Of a DNA stretch of 64,000 nucleotides, positions 17,651-26,765 are shown one piece after another (within the stretch, counting starts at the first letter, position 1; every line of letters starts with the position of its first letter). The DNA lies in assembly GCA_964486055.1 (NCBI GenBank), contig CAZALE010000005.1:124001-188000 (forward strand), written 5' to 3'. Origin of the DNA: J014 sp964486055. Its GTDB lineage: Bacteria; Acidobacteriota; Blastocatellia; Pyrinomonadales; Pyrinomonadaceae. Made by a program: the position numbers and the translations under genes. The notes beneath the pieces are model-generated. The model saw nothing but the letters and a program-made list of their open reading frames with translations, had not been told where the DNA came from and searched no databases.

Positions 17651-19114
17651 ATGGCTACTAAAACTAGACGTAAAAGCAGTAAAGAAGCGAAAGTTGAAGA
17701 AAATGGGCTAAAAGCTGATGTTAAGCAAGCAGAAGTTAATGAAGCTGAGCTTAAAACAGAGATAGAGGCAGGGCAAGATGACCAGAAGCCATTAGCAGAA
17801 ACTAACGGATCAGAGCAGCAAGGATCAATCGTAGTTGAGACACCCGCTAAGGTTGAAGGGCAAGTTTTCAATCTGGCAGTTCTCAAAGAGATGTCGATCT
17901 CTGATTTAACGAATATCGCGAAAGAGCTTGGCGTTGAAGGAGCTACTGGCTTGCGGCGTCAGGAATTAATCTTCAAAATCCTTGCAGCTCAGACCGAGAA
18001 GAGTGGGTTGATATTTGCTGAAGGTGTTTTAGAGGTTCTGCCTGATGGATTTGGTTTTTTGAGAGCACCAGAATACAACTATCTGCCTGGTCCCGATGAT
18101 ATATACGTAAGCCCTTCACAGATTCGTAAATTTGATTTAAGAACTGGGGATACGATAAGCGGTCAAATCAGACCTCCAAAGGAGGGTGAAAGATACTTCG
18201 CTCTGATAAAGGTAGAGGCAATCAACTTTGAGGCACCTGAACATGCTAAAAACAAAGTTTTCTTTGATAATCTTACGCCGCTTTATCCGTGTGAGAGATT
18301 AAAGATGGAAACTACGCCGGATAACATCTCCGCTCGTGTGATTGATTTGATCACACCTATCGGAAAAGGGCAAAGAGCCTTAATAGTTGCCCCTCCTAGA
18401 ACAGGAAAAACGATGCTACTACAAACCATAGCCAATTCGATAACCCAAAATCATCCGGAAGTAGTGTTAATAGTTTTATTGATTGATGAAAGACCAGAAG
18501 AAGTTACCGATATGCAACGCAGTGTGAAGGGCGAGGTCATAAGTTCTACGTTCGATGAGCCTGCCACGCGACACGTTCAAGTTGCCGAAATGGTCATAGA
18601 AAAAGCCAAAAGATTAGTAGAGCATAAAAGAGACGTTGTTATCCTGCTTGATTCTATAACCCGACTTGCGAGAGCTCATAACGCTGTGGTTCCGCCATCA
18701 GGCAAAATCTTATCAGGCGGTATTGACGCTAATGCATTGCAAAGACCTAAGAGATTTTTTGGCGCTGCCAGAAATATTGAAGAAGGAGGATCATTGACCA
18801 TAATCGCCACCGCCTTGATTGATACTGGATCCAGGATGGATGATGTAATATTCGAAGAGTTTAAGGGAACTGGCAACTGTGAAATTCATTTAGATCGTCG
18901 TTTGAGTGACAAACGGCTCTTCCCAGCCATAGATATTCAACGCTCTGGTACTCGCAAGGAAGAGTTATTGATAAATAAAGAAGACTTGAACAAGATATGG
19001 GTAATGAGGCGTGTCCTAAATCCTCTATCCCCTGTGGAGCAAATGGAAGTCGTTCTAGAAAGATTGAGCAAAACTAAGTCGAACGCCGAATTCCTTGCCT
19101 CAATGCAGAGCTGA
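17651..19114 (+). CDS. rho: Transcription termination factor Rho
   Basis: 487 aa hexameric RNA helicase that terminates transcription. Residues 1-75 are a charged, low-complexity extension rich in Glu, Lys and Ala, absent from E. coli Rho (419 aa). Then Rho_N (SISDLTNIAKELGVEGATGLRRQELI), the cold-shock-like RNA-binding domain (GVLEVLPDGFGFLR, YVSPSQIRKFDLRTGD) and the RecA-type motor: Walker A APPRTGKT, VLIVLLIDERPEEVTDM, Q-loop/R-loop region SITRLARAHN and SGKILSGGIDANALQRPKRFFGAARN. Bicyclomycin-site residues appear conserved, judging by eye. A leader of about 230 bases precedes it and an intrinsic terminator follows 18 bases after the stop. Confidence 0.97.
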   Translation: MATKTRRKSSKEAKVEENGLKADVKQAEVNEAELKTEIEAGQDDQKPLAETNGSEQQGSIVVETPAKVEGQVFNLAVLKEMSISDLTNIAKELGVEGATGLRRQELIFKILAAQTEKSGLIFAEGVLEVLPDGFGFLRAPEYNYLPGPDDIYVSPSQIRKFDLRTGDTISGQIRPPKEGERYFALIKVEAINFEAPEHAKNKVFFDNLTPLYPCERLKMETTPDNISARVIDLITPIGKGQRALIVAPPRTGKTMLLQTIANSITQNHPEVVLIVLLIDERPEEVTDMQRSVKGEVISSTFDEPATRHVQVAEMVIEKAKRLVEHKRDVVILLDSITRLARAHNAVVPPSGKILSGGIDANALQRPKRFFGAARNIEEGGSLTIIATALIDTGSRMDDVIFEEFKGTGNCEIHLDRRLSDKRLFPAIDIQRSGTRKEELLINKEDLNKIWVMRRVLNPLSPVEQMEVVLERLSKTKSNAEFLASMQS

Positions 19115-19132
19115 AATATTTTGATGATCCAG

Positions 19133-19172
19133 AAGTATCCTGTTCAGCTAAGAGCAGGATACTTTTGTTTTG
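19133..19172 (+). terminator. Intrinsic terminator of rho
   Basis: A perfect 10-bp inverted repeat, aagtatcctg (19133-19142) and caggatactt (19155-19164), encloses a 12-base loop and is followed by a T-rich tail (ttgttttgt). It lies just after the rho stop codon, so rho mRNA ends without needing Rho itself. Confidence 0.85.
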
Positions 19173-19289
19173 TCAGCGCTAAGCTCTTTAGTCTTTCGGA
19201 TTCCTATGGATTCATGTATTCTTTGATCGCTTGGTTGATTTAAAATGTCTTGGTTGTTTAATTTTGTTGTCTTAAGTCTGGAGTAATAC

Positions 19290-20711
19290 ATGAGAGTGGC
19301 AATATTATCTGCTGAGGCTGTGCCATATTCAAAGACTGGGGGTTTGGGGGATGTAGCGGGGGCACTTCCAAAGGCACTTAAAAGAATAGGTGTCGATGTT
19401 GCTCTGATAACTCCGTGTTACCTACAAACAAAAGCAGATTATTTATGGCAAATTGCAATAGACGATCTTTGGATTAATTGGCGGGGAATTAACTACAGAG
19501 CAAAGGTTTTTTATTCCGAGGCCAATGGTTCGCCAACTTTCTTGATTGATGCTCCGGAGTTTTTTCATCGCTCGTCTATATATGGCTTTCGTGAAGACTA
19601 CGAACGTTTTGCCTTCTTCTCTCATGCTGCATTACAGTTATTGAAAAGATTGGGTCCAGCTCCCGATATAGTACACCTAAATGACTGGCATACTGGTTTT
19701 GCTGCAGTTAAATTGGCGACGCTGAGATTCCATGACTCTTATTGGCAAAAAACACATACAGTTTTTTCGATTCATAACTTAGCTTATCAAGGAGCATTCG
19801 ATGCCTCTGAATTGAGGCACTTAGGCTTTAACTCGGACTTTGAAAAAAATGCTTTTCTTTTGAATGGATATGCATGTGCGATGAAGGCTGCCATAGCAGT
19901 GGCTGATTTGATCTCTACGGTTTCTCATAGGTACAGCCAGGAAATACAGACTCCAGAGTCTGGTTACGGGTTGGACTGGCTTTTGCGTCTTCGATCTAAC
20001 AGGCTGTTTGGTATAGTCAATGGGATTGATTACGAAGTTTGGAATCCTGAAACAGATCCAGCCATACCAGCACACTACAGCATGCAAGATCTGAGTGGAA
20101 AGGCTATTTGTAAAAAATATCTGCTAGAGATCTTTGGTTTACCTGTTGAGCTTGAAAAGCCGATATTTGCCTCTATTAGCAGATTGACCGCACAAAAGGG
20201 AATTGATTTAATAATGCAGGTGGCGAATGAAATCTTATCTACTGGAGCATACCTAATAGCTTTAGGTTCTGGTGAATGGCATTACGAAAACTTCTGGCAG
20301 AGATTACGTGATTATGCTCCTAGGCAAGTCGGGGTTTACATAGGTTATAACGAGGATTTGGCACATAAGATAGAAGCTGGAGCTGATATTTTCCTGATGC
20401 CATCTAGATTTGAGCCCTGCGGATTAAATCAGATGTATTCTCTTCGATATGCCACTGTTCCGATCGTTCACGCTGTTGGCGGTCTTGATGATACAATAAA
20501 GAACTTCGATGCAGTCAATTTAACTGGCAATGGATTCAAATTTCGCGGTTTTAGTGCCGACACATTCTTAGAGAAAATCTATGAAGCGCTGTTTTTTTAT
20601 TACGATAAGGAAATGTGGCAGAGGATTCAATTGAATGGCATGTCAGAGGATCATTCTTGGGAGAATTCCGCACGTAAATATTTGCAACTTTATCGATTCT
20701 TAAAAAACTAG
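19290..20711 (+). CDS. glgA: Glycogen synthase (ADP-glucose type, GT5)
   Basis: 473 aa GT-B glycosyltransferase that adds glucose from ADP-glucose to alpha-1,4-glucan. The GT5 hallmarks are visible: the N-terminal nucleotide-sugar loop KTGGLGDVAGALPKAL at residue 15, HLNDWHTG, FSIHNLAYQG, and the C-terminal domain with ISRLTAQKGIDL, the PSRFEPCGLNQMYSLRYAT retaining motif and VGGLDDTI. Length is normal. Start ATG 19290 follows ggagtaat. purA follows after 16 bases; the pair is probably cotranscribed although the pathways are unrelated. No glgB or glgC is in the window. Confidence 0.95.
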   Translation: MRVAILSAEAVPYSKTGGLGDVAGALPKALKRIGVDVALITPCYLQTKADYLWQIAIDDLWINWRGINYRAKVFYSEANGSPTFLIDAPEFFHRSSIYGFREDYERFAFFSHAALQLLKRLGPAPDIVHLNDWHTGFAAVKLATLRFHDSYWQKTHTVFSIHNLAYQGAFDASELRHLGFNSDFEKNAFLLNGYACAMKAAIAVADLISTVSHRYSQEIQTPESGYGLDWLLRLRSNRLFGIVNGIDYEVWNPETDPAIPAHYSMQDLSGKAICKKYLLEIFGLPVELEKPIFASISRLTAQKGIDLIMQVANEILSTGAYLIALGSGEWHYENFWQRLRDYAPRQVGVYIGYNEDLAHKIEAGADIFLMPSRFEPCGLNQMYSLRYATVPIVHAVGGLDDTIKNFDAVNLTGNGFKFRGFSADTFLEKIYEALFFYYDKEMWQRIQLNGMSEDHSWENSARKYLQLYRFLKN

Positions 20712-20727
20712 AGGAGTTTTTGAGTAG

Positions 20728-22074
20728 ATGATCATAGGAGTAATAGGTGCTCAGTGGGGTGATGAAGGAAAAGGCAAAATAGTTGATTTACTATCGGATA
20801 AATTTGACATAGTGGTTCGCTATCAGGGAGGACACAACGCCGGACATTCAGTTCAAGTTGCTGGTAAATCTTTCGTTTTGAGGCTTCTACCCTCAGGTAT
20901 AATTCATGAAGACAAGATTTGTGTCTTAGGTAACGGCATGGTTATTGATCCAAAAGCTTTTTTCGAGGAAGTTGAACAGATGCAGCAACAAGGCATTGCT
21001 GTTGATCCGACGAGGCTGAAGGTTTCCAGTCGAGCGCATCTGATAATGCCGTATCATAGGGCTTTGGATCATACGAGCGAGGAGAGACTGGGAAATGAAA
21101 AAATAGGCACTACCTTACGTGGAATTGGACCTGCTTATGAAGATAAGGCTGGTAGAAGAGGTATTCGCGTTGCTGATGCTTTAGTGCCGGAAGTTCTAAA
21201 ACAGAAGATTGAAAGAAATCTTGAAGAGGCTAATCGAATAATTGTGCTTTTTGGTCGCGAGCCCCTAAGATCTGATGATATTTTTGATGAGATTTCGGTT
21301 TTGATTGAGCGCATGAGGCCATTCGTATGTGAAACATCGCACTTCCTGGCAGAGGCCAGAAAAAATGGCAAGAGAATACTACTTGAGGGGGCTCAGGCTA
21401 CGCTTCTGGATGTTGATCACGGGACTTATCCATTTGTTACATCTTCGAATCCAACGGCAGGAGGTGCATGCGTTGGAGCTGGTATTCCACCGCATCATAT
21501 AAATGGAGTTTTAGGTATCGTTCGTACTTATACGACTCGAGTGGGTGAAGGACCATTTCCAACTGAGATGTTGGATGATGAAAAGGATATAGCAGATCTG
21601 ATACGTCAAAGAGGCAATGAGTATGGTTCTGTCACTCGTCGTCCTAGAAGATGTGGATGGTTTGACGCCGTGGCCACCCGCTACGCCTCTGAATTAAATG
21701 GTTTTGATTCGATTGCTCTTACAAAACTTGATGTCCTGGACGCCCTTGATCAAATAAAGGTATGCATAGGTTACGAAATTGATGGAAAAACAGTTGATGT
21801 ATTTCCTGCTCCTGTCCATGAATTAAGAAAAGTAAAACCCATCTACGAAACTCTTAAAGGATGGAAAAAAAGCACTCTAGGCATCACGAGATTCGAGGAT
21901 TTACCTGTTGAAGCAAAGGACTACGTAAATTTTTTATCTGAATCGATAGGAGTCGGAATAGGCTTAATATCAACAGGTCCCGAACGAGAGCAAACAATAA
22001 TTGTAAAAGATTCAGTAATGGAGAAGTGGTTACTTTCGTTAAAAAGAGCCGAAATAGAACCAAGCCTCAAGTAA
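20728..22074 (+). CDS. purA: Adenylosuccinate synthetase
   Basis: 448 aa enzyme of AMP synthesis (IMP + aspartate + GTP to adenylosuccinate). The GDEGKGKIVD P-loop with catalytic Asp, the GGHNAGHSV catalytic His loop, the GIGPAYEDKAGRRGIRV arginine segment, the LLEGAQATLLDVDHGTYPFVTSSN switch and the C-terminal GTP-binding LTKLDVLD are all present. Slightly longer than E. coli PurA (432). Start ATG 20728 is preceded by gaggag. Likely second gene of an operon with glgA. Confidence 0.97.
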   Translation: MIIGVIGAQWGDEGKGKIVDLLSDKFDIVVRYQGGHNAGHSVQVAGKSFVLRLLPSGIIHEDKICVLGNGMVIDPKAFFEEVEQMQQQGIAVDPTRLKVSSRAHLIMPYHRALDHTSEERLGNEKIGTTLRGIGPAYEDKAGRRGIRVADALVPEVLKQKIERNLEEANRIIVLFGREPLRSDDIFDEISVLIERMRPFVCETSHFLAEARKNGKRILLEGAQATLLDVDHGTYPFVTSSNPTAGGACVGAGIPPHHINGVLGIVRTYTTRVGEGPFPTEMLDDEKDIADLIRQRGNEYGSVTRRPRRCGWFDAVATRYASELNGFDSIALTKLDVLDALDQIKVCIGYEIDGKTVDVFPAPVHELRKVKPIYETLKGWKKSTLGITRFEDLPVEAKDYVNFLSESIGVGIGLISTGPEREQTIIVKDSVMEKWLLSLKRAEIEPSLK

Positions 22075-22594
22075 TAGATAGATATAATTCCGGAATAAGA
22101 GACATCATATTTTGATTGTTAGGCTTAATCGCAACTGATAATTTTATTGCTCTTCTGATACTCGACTTTGTCGGATACATTCATTGAATCTACGATTGGT
22201 TTTTGTTCTGAAAAGATCGGGCTTTAAGATTTGGCAAGAGGTGAAAAAATTTTTGGTAAAGAGTTTTGTGGAGAANNNNNNNNNNNNNNNNNNNNNNNNN
22301 NNNNNNNNNNNNNNNNNNNNNNNNNNNNNNNNNNNNNNNNNNNNNNNNNNNNNNNNNNNNNNNNNNNNNNNNNNNGCTTTAAGATTTGGCAAGAGGTGAA
22401 AAAATTTTTGGTAAAGAGTTTTGTGGAGAAAATCTATTCACTCGATTTCTTGTGCTCCAATATGATTAGGTGGTTTTAAATTAATCGTTTAAAAACTCAT
22501 CATGATCTGATACCTGCAGAGTGCAATCGAAAATCATAAAAATATCTTTGCAAACGGAGTTTAGATCTGTGATTCTAAGATTAGGATATTGTCT
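22075..22594. other. Intergenic region with scaffold gap flanked by identical 55-base ends
   Basis: The 55 bases at 22221-22275 and those at 22376-22430 are identical and flank 100 N (22276-22375). This looks like overlapping contig ends that were not merged. Apart from that I see no RNA gene, terminator with a clear T-tract, or credible reading frame between purA and the UbiB-family gene. Confidence 0.75.
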
Positions 22595-24337
22595 ATGCAG
22601 GAAAGGGTAAAAAAGCTTACTGCTTTATCTGTGCCATCAAATGGGACGAGCGGTAAAGGTTTAAATTCGAATTCGATTCGTTTTAATCAAATATCAAATT
22701 CGCTCGCAGCTAATCAGAATGGATTAGAAGCTGAAGAACTCAACGTTGAAAAGAAATACAAAGGTTGGCGAGGATTCTTAAGACTTACGGAAATAGCTTA
22801 TGTAATTGCGATGTTGTCCCTGTATCTTTATTTAGATCAGTATGAAATCCATCGCAAGCATCATCTCCGGCAGGCTGATGCCAGAATGCAGATGGCACGT
22901 AGGCTGACATGGTTGGCTATCCTTGGGGAGAAGCTGTATCGTTTGAAACTATGGTTTTTCCATTCTTTTTTATCGCTGCTTCGCCTGATACTGATCGGCA
23001 AAGAAAATGATCGAGATGCTGCTCAGGAAAGACAAGCAATCTGGTTAAGAGAAAAATTATTGAAGCTAGGCCCAACTTTCATTAAGATAGGACAAGCTTT
23101 AGGAACTCGAGCCGATTTGCTACCATTACCGTTCATAAAGGTTTTAGGAGACCTTCAGGACAAGGTTCCTCCGTTTTCGAATGAGATTGCATTCGCTCGC
23201 ATTGAGAAGGAGTTGGGAAGAAAAATAGATGAGGTTTTCAGTGAATTTTCAGCGGAGCCTATCGCGGCTGCAAGTTTGGGTCAGGTTTATAAGGCGAGAT
23301 TAAAAACGGGTGAATTAGTAGCTGTCAAGGTCCAGCGCCCTAATTTGGTAGCTGTTATCAAAGGCGACATCGAGATATTACGTAAAATTGCCAAGTTCAG
23401 CGAGCGTTTTCCATCTCTGAGTGAAAATGCAGATTGGAGTGGAATGCTGCAAGAGTTCGAGCAGACTATTATGGAAGAGATGGATTACATATCTGAGGCT
23501 AAAAATGCAGAGCGATTTAGAGAGAACTTTAAAGATTGGACAAATATTCATGTTCCTCGCATTTATTGGCATGCAACTACTAAAAGAGTCCTCACTATGG
23601 AATTCATCGAAGGCACAAAGGTTACCGATTTAGATGAGTTAAGATCAATGGGAATAGCACCAGAGAAAATTAATCGTCTGTTGATACGCACTTATTTAAA
23701 GCAGCTACTTGAAGATGGCTTCTTCCATGCCGACCCGCACCCAGGTAATTTGCTTGTAATGCCAGATGGAAGGCTGGCGTTTTTCGACTTTGGTATGGTT
23801 GGGCGGATAACTCCAAAATTGCAATCAAAAATGATAGATGCTTTCTTTCATGTCGTAGGGAGAGATCCTGCGGGTATTGCGCAAGATCTAATTGATCTAA
23901 ATTTCTTGAAACCAGGAGCCGATCCAGAAGTTGTACGTCCAGTGGTAGAGAAAATGTTTAAGTACCACTTAAATCTGAAATTGAAAGATGTGAAATTTAA
24001 AGAACTGACCTATGAGCTTGCAGATGTTATGTACGATTATCCATTTAGATTGCCCTCTAACTTTACATATATAATGCGAGCGCTCATGACATTGGAGGGG
24101 ATAGGGATAATTACTGATCCGGAGTTCAATTTCTTCGAGACTGCGAAGCCTTACGCTAAGGAATTCATGTTAAGAAGGGAAGGTAGAGACCTGCGTAAGA
24201 ACTTAGTCGATAAACTTCTAGGAAGAGACCACAATAATGGAAAGATTGATCTTGAGAGAACTTGGAAACTAGCAAAGATGGCCATAAAGACAGTATGGGA
24301 ACGTGCTAGTGAGAATCTTAATTCAACGAGAGAATAA
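22595..24337 (+). CDS. ABC1/AarF/UbiB-family atypical kinase
   Basis: 580 aa from ATG 22595 (aggat 7 bases upstream; an in-frame TTG lies two codons earlier). The UbiB signature KLGPTFIKIGQALGTRADLLP contains the KxGQ inhibitory motif; the Ala-rich nucleotide loop is AAASLGQVYKARL, then VAVKVQRP with the catalytic Lys, MDYISEAKNAERF, the catalytic-loop-like HADPHPGNLLV and metal-binding DFGMVG. The first 100 residues include one possible membrane segment (IAYVIAMLSLYLYL). UbiB-family proteins are membrane-linked ATPases that support isoprenoid quinone synthesis or lipid handling. No quinone gene is adjacent, so the partner pathway is inferred only from the family. Confidence 0.88.
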   Translation: MQERVKKLTALSVPSNGTSGKGLNSNSIRFNQISNSLAANQNGLEAEELNVEKKYKGWRGFLRLTEIAYVIAMLSLYLYLDQYEIHRKHHLRQADARMQMARRLTWLAILGEKLYRLKLWFFHSFLSLLRLILIGKENDRDAAQERQAIWLREKLLKLGPTFIKIGQALGTRADLLPLPFIKVLGDLQDKVPPFSNEIAFARIEKELGRKIDEVFSEFSAEPIAAASLGQVYKARLKTGELVAVKVQRPNLVAVIKGDIEILRKIAKFSERFPSLSENADWSGMLQEFEQTIMEEMDYISEAKNAERFRENFKDWTNIHVPRIYWHATTKRVLTMEFIEGTKVTDLDELRSMGIAPEKINRLLIRTYLKQLLEDGFFHADPHPGNLLVMPDGRLAFFDFGMVGRITPKLQSKMIDAFFHVVGRDPAGIAQDLIDLNFLKPGADPEVVRPVVEKMFKYHLNLKLKDVKFKELTYELADVMYDYPFRLPSNFTYIMRALMTLEGIGIITDPEFNFFETAKPYAKEFMLRREGRDLRKNLVDKLLGRDHNNGKIDLERTWKLAKMAIKTVWERASENLNSTRE

Positions 24338-24519
24338 GAAGCATCAACCAGTCTTCCTAGCCTCAGTGTTAAAGATAACAGATAGCAGTTTTGATTATTG
24401 ATTATCGTGTGGTTAAAGGAGTAAAGATCTGAAGTTTTGTTTTTGCATGACCAATCCTAAATAAGGATCTGAAGCCAAGGTTTATCTAAAACAGATGCTA
24501 GTTCCACTTTCAATATTTT

Positions 24520-25992
24520 TCATTGAACACCTTCGAGCCAGATTCTCTGTTGTTCCTTAGCCTGAGAAATCAACATAGCAAGTCCTCCCAGTCTGGGAAC
24601 ATCTGCAATTTTTGCCTCTTTCATCAGTTTTGTTTCGAATGGGTTATAAACTAGATCATAAACTAAGTGTAGATGTCTGAGTTGATCTGCAGTTGCGATT
24701 GATTCATTTTCAAGCATTCCTTTTGTGCCTACAGGAGTGGCGTTAACCAGAATATCGAAATCTGCGTAAGCATTTTCATCCGTTTGGTTTGGTAACTGTC
24801 TGAAAGAAACCTGAAATTCGTCAGCTAATGCTTTTGCTTTTTCTAGATTTCTAGCAAATATGGTCACTCTGGCGCCGTGATTTTTCAGCGCAAATATACA
24901 AGCACGAGCCGCACCTCCACTGCCGACAACTGCTACTTTAGAGTCATTCAAATCTCCATACAGATCTGATAATGGTTCAATAAACCCCTTTTCATCTGTG
25001 TTATAGCCTTTAAGTTTTCCGGATTTTATTTTTATCGTGTTTACCGCTCTGATAACTCTCGTGGTTTCATCAATTTCATCGAGGTAATTAATTATTGACT
25101 CCTTATGAGGATTGGTTACTGCAAAGCCCTTGAAGTTTAGGTCGACGTTTCTATGTTCTTCTACAATCATTTCTCTCATGAAGCGGTCCAGATCCCTCAC
25201 CTGGAAAGGTATGAATACCGCATCTAACCGCCTATCAATGAAAAATTTATTGTGAATTTCTGGCGACATTGAATAGCTAGTCTCACCAGCTAGTAATCCA
25301 TAAATCGAGGTCTTTTTAGTGAGTTGGTTAATTCGATATAAATCTAATGCCTCTGCAAGGGAAAGTTGTCCTGGTGCTGTCTCTAGCTCTTTCTCGAATG
25401 ATGCAAATGTTAGATATGCCCCGTAGGCTGGAGCTAGAATTCTAGTCCACTTTCCAGCCTCTCCCATTGCAATTGAGATTAGTTGTTTTTCTTCTTTCTC
25501 AGCAAACTCTAGAAGTTTAAATACATCGAGTGCCTCTGCTGAATCATCGACAAAAATTGCCAATTTCACGATGTCTGCATGGGTAGATAATTGCCTGTAG
25601 ACTTGCTCCAAACTGTTTGAATTACCGGAGAAACAGTGGAATGAAATTATTTTCTTGTGTTCTATCTGCGCAGCTTCTGGCAATAAATCGAATTCAAGAT
25701 CAATAAGTAAATTGGAACTTTTTATCTCTGAGGCTAAATTCCGCCAAAAATTAAGTCTCTCGTCTCGACTTGAATCCCTTTTCCCTCCCTGATGCTTAGG
25801 TCTGCAAGTCAAGATGATTTGTTTATCAGTGTATTTATCAAGCTCTTTTAAGAATCCCTTCAAGCTTGGGATTGAGAGGCTTTTTAAATAGTCTAATCTT
25901 AATTCAACGATTCTAGATTCTACAGCGTTAAGCTTTTGTTTTAACTCATCAAGAGTTTCAGCGAATAATGAAACGCAGACTTTGTCCGTCAT
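24520..25992 (-). CDS. aroDE: Bifunctional 3-dehydroquinate dehydratase (type I) / shikimate dehydrogenase
   Basis: 489 aa fusion of two successive shikimate-pathway enzymes. Residues 1-225: type I dehydroquinase, VELRLDYLK, IILTCRPK, ISFHCFSGN (catalytic His) and ADIVKLAI (Schiff-base Lys). Residues 240-489: shikimate dehydrogenase, LLAGETSYSMSPEIHN, FKGFAVTNPHKE (catalytic Lys), AVNTIKIKSGKLKGYNTDEKG, NADP-binding VVGSGGAARA and NATPVGT. The ATG at 25992 is chosen because it lies 2 bases after the stop of the upstream gene; the longer frame to 26049 would run into it. Such fusions are known from plants, chlamydiae and some other bacteria. The 182 bases to convergent ubiB-like show nothing notable. 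Confidence 0.94.
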   Translation of the reverse strand: MTDKVCVSLFAETLDELKQKLNAVESRIVELRLDYLKSLSIPSLKGFLKELDKYTDKQIILTCRPKHQGGKRDSSRDERLNFWRNLASEIKSSNLLIDLEFDLLPEAAQIEHKKIISFHCFSGNSNSLEQVYRQLSTHADIVKLAIFVDDSAEALDVFKLLEFAEKEEKQLISIAMGEAGKWTRILAPAYGAYLTFASFEKELETAPGQLSLAEALDLYRINQLTKKTSIYGLLAGETSYSMSPEIHNKFFIDRRLDAVFIPFQVRDLDRFMREMIVEEHRNVDLNFKGFAVTNPHKESIINYLDEIDETTRVIRAVNTIKIKSGKLKGYNTDEKGFIEPLSDLYGDLNDSKVAVVGSGGAARACIFALKNHGARVTIFARNLEKAKALADEFQVSFRQLPNQTDENAYADFDILVNATPVGTKGMLENESIATADQLRHLHLVYDLVYNPFETKLMKEAKIADVPRLGGLAMLISQAKEQQRIWLEGVQ

Positions 25993-25994
25993 AA

Positions 25995-26744
25995 TCAATT
26001 CTTCATTGATGGCATCTTTAAAACAAAGCTCATGGAGGCAAAGAGACAAATAACAACTCCAATGACAGAGGAGACTATAATTCCTGTATTATAAGCTCCT
26101 TGGTTGACGGCTATTGCGGTGAGTCCCCAAGCGATTGGAAGAGGGTAAAAGTAGTTGTTCAATTTTATGCAAATTACGATGGCCAGAGTGGTAGCTAGCA
26201 TTATTAAAGCTGGTCCAGCTATGGAGACTGAAATGATATCTAGACCAGAGGCTGATATTGTTATCGCTATGTTAGCAATTGTGGCAACCGTTACCCAACC
26301 AAAATAAATGGAAAATGGGAATTTTACGAACCAGAACTCAGCTAAATCTTGTACTTCTTTTAGCTCTGCATTTATAACTGCAAGGCAGAGTAGCAATATT
26401 AATATTACGGGTATTGTTAAAAATAGGCGTTCAGTTCCCCAAAGGTATAGCCAAGTAGCATTTAAAAAACAAGAAGCTACATAAAGAAGACGAATCTTGA
26501 CGAGCTTGGCTGAGTTTTTTATTATGGCTTGATAAATCGAGAAGCTTATCAGCCCAGCGTAAATTAGCGCCCAAATGGAGAAAGCATATTTAGCAGGCGT
26601 AATCTTGGTTGGATATTTTGATGAAATTTCCCCTGCAGGGCTACCGATGACTCCACTTGCTGCAAGCCAATTAAAAATGAGTGTCAATGCCGTCGCAAGT
26701 ATAGCAGCAAGCTTATAGAGAAGTGTGTTTTTATGATTATTCAT
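25995..26744 (-). CDS. TspO/MBR-like multi-pass membrane protein
   Basis: 249 aa, very hydrophobic, with seven or so membrane segments. The stretch TPAKYAFSIWALIYAGLISFSIYQA is like the Pro/Trp-rich first loop of the tryptophan-rich sensory (TspO) family as found in longer bacterial members, and VASCFLNATWLYLWG and YFGWVTVATIANIAI match the later helices. TspO proteins bind porphyrins and related ligands; for the 250-residue branch the role is unknown. It ends 2 bases before aroDE and starts 21 bases after proC, so it sits in an aroDE-tspO-proC unit with no obvious shared function. Confidence 0.65.
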   Translation of the reverse strand: MNNHKNTLLYKLAAILATALTLIFNWLAASGVIGSPAGEISSKYPTKITPAKYAFSIWALIYAGLISFSIYQAIIKNSAKLVKIRLLYVASCFLNATWLYLWGTERLFLTIPVILILLLCLAVINAELKEVQDLAEFWFVKFPFSIYFGWVTVATIANIAITISASGLDIISVSIAGPALIMLATTLAIVICIKLNNYFYPLPIAWGLTAIAVNQGAYNTGIIVSSVIGVVICLFASMSFVLKMPSMKN

Positions 26745-26765
26745 CTTGCCTAAATTCTACCAATT

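Noticed and set aside
22221..22430. Direct repeats as a mobile element or CRISPR
   Set aside because: Only two identical copies bordering a scaffold gap; best read as overlapping contig ends.
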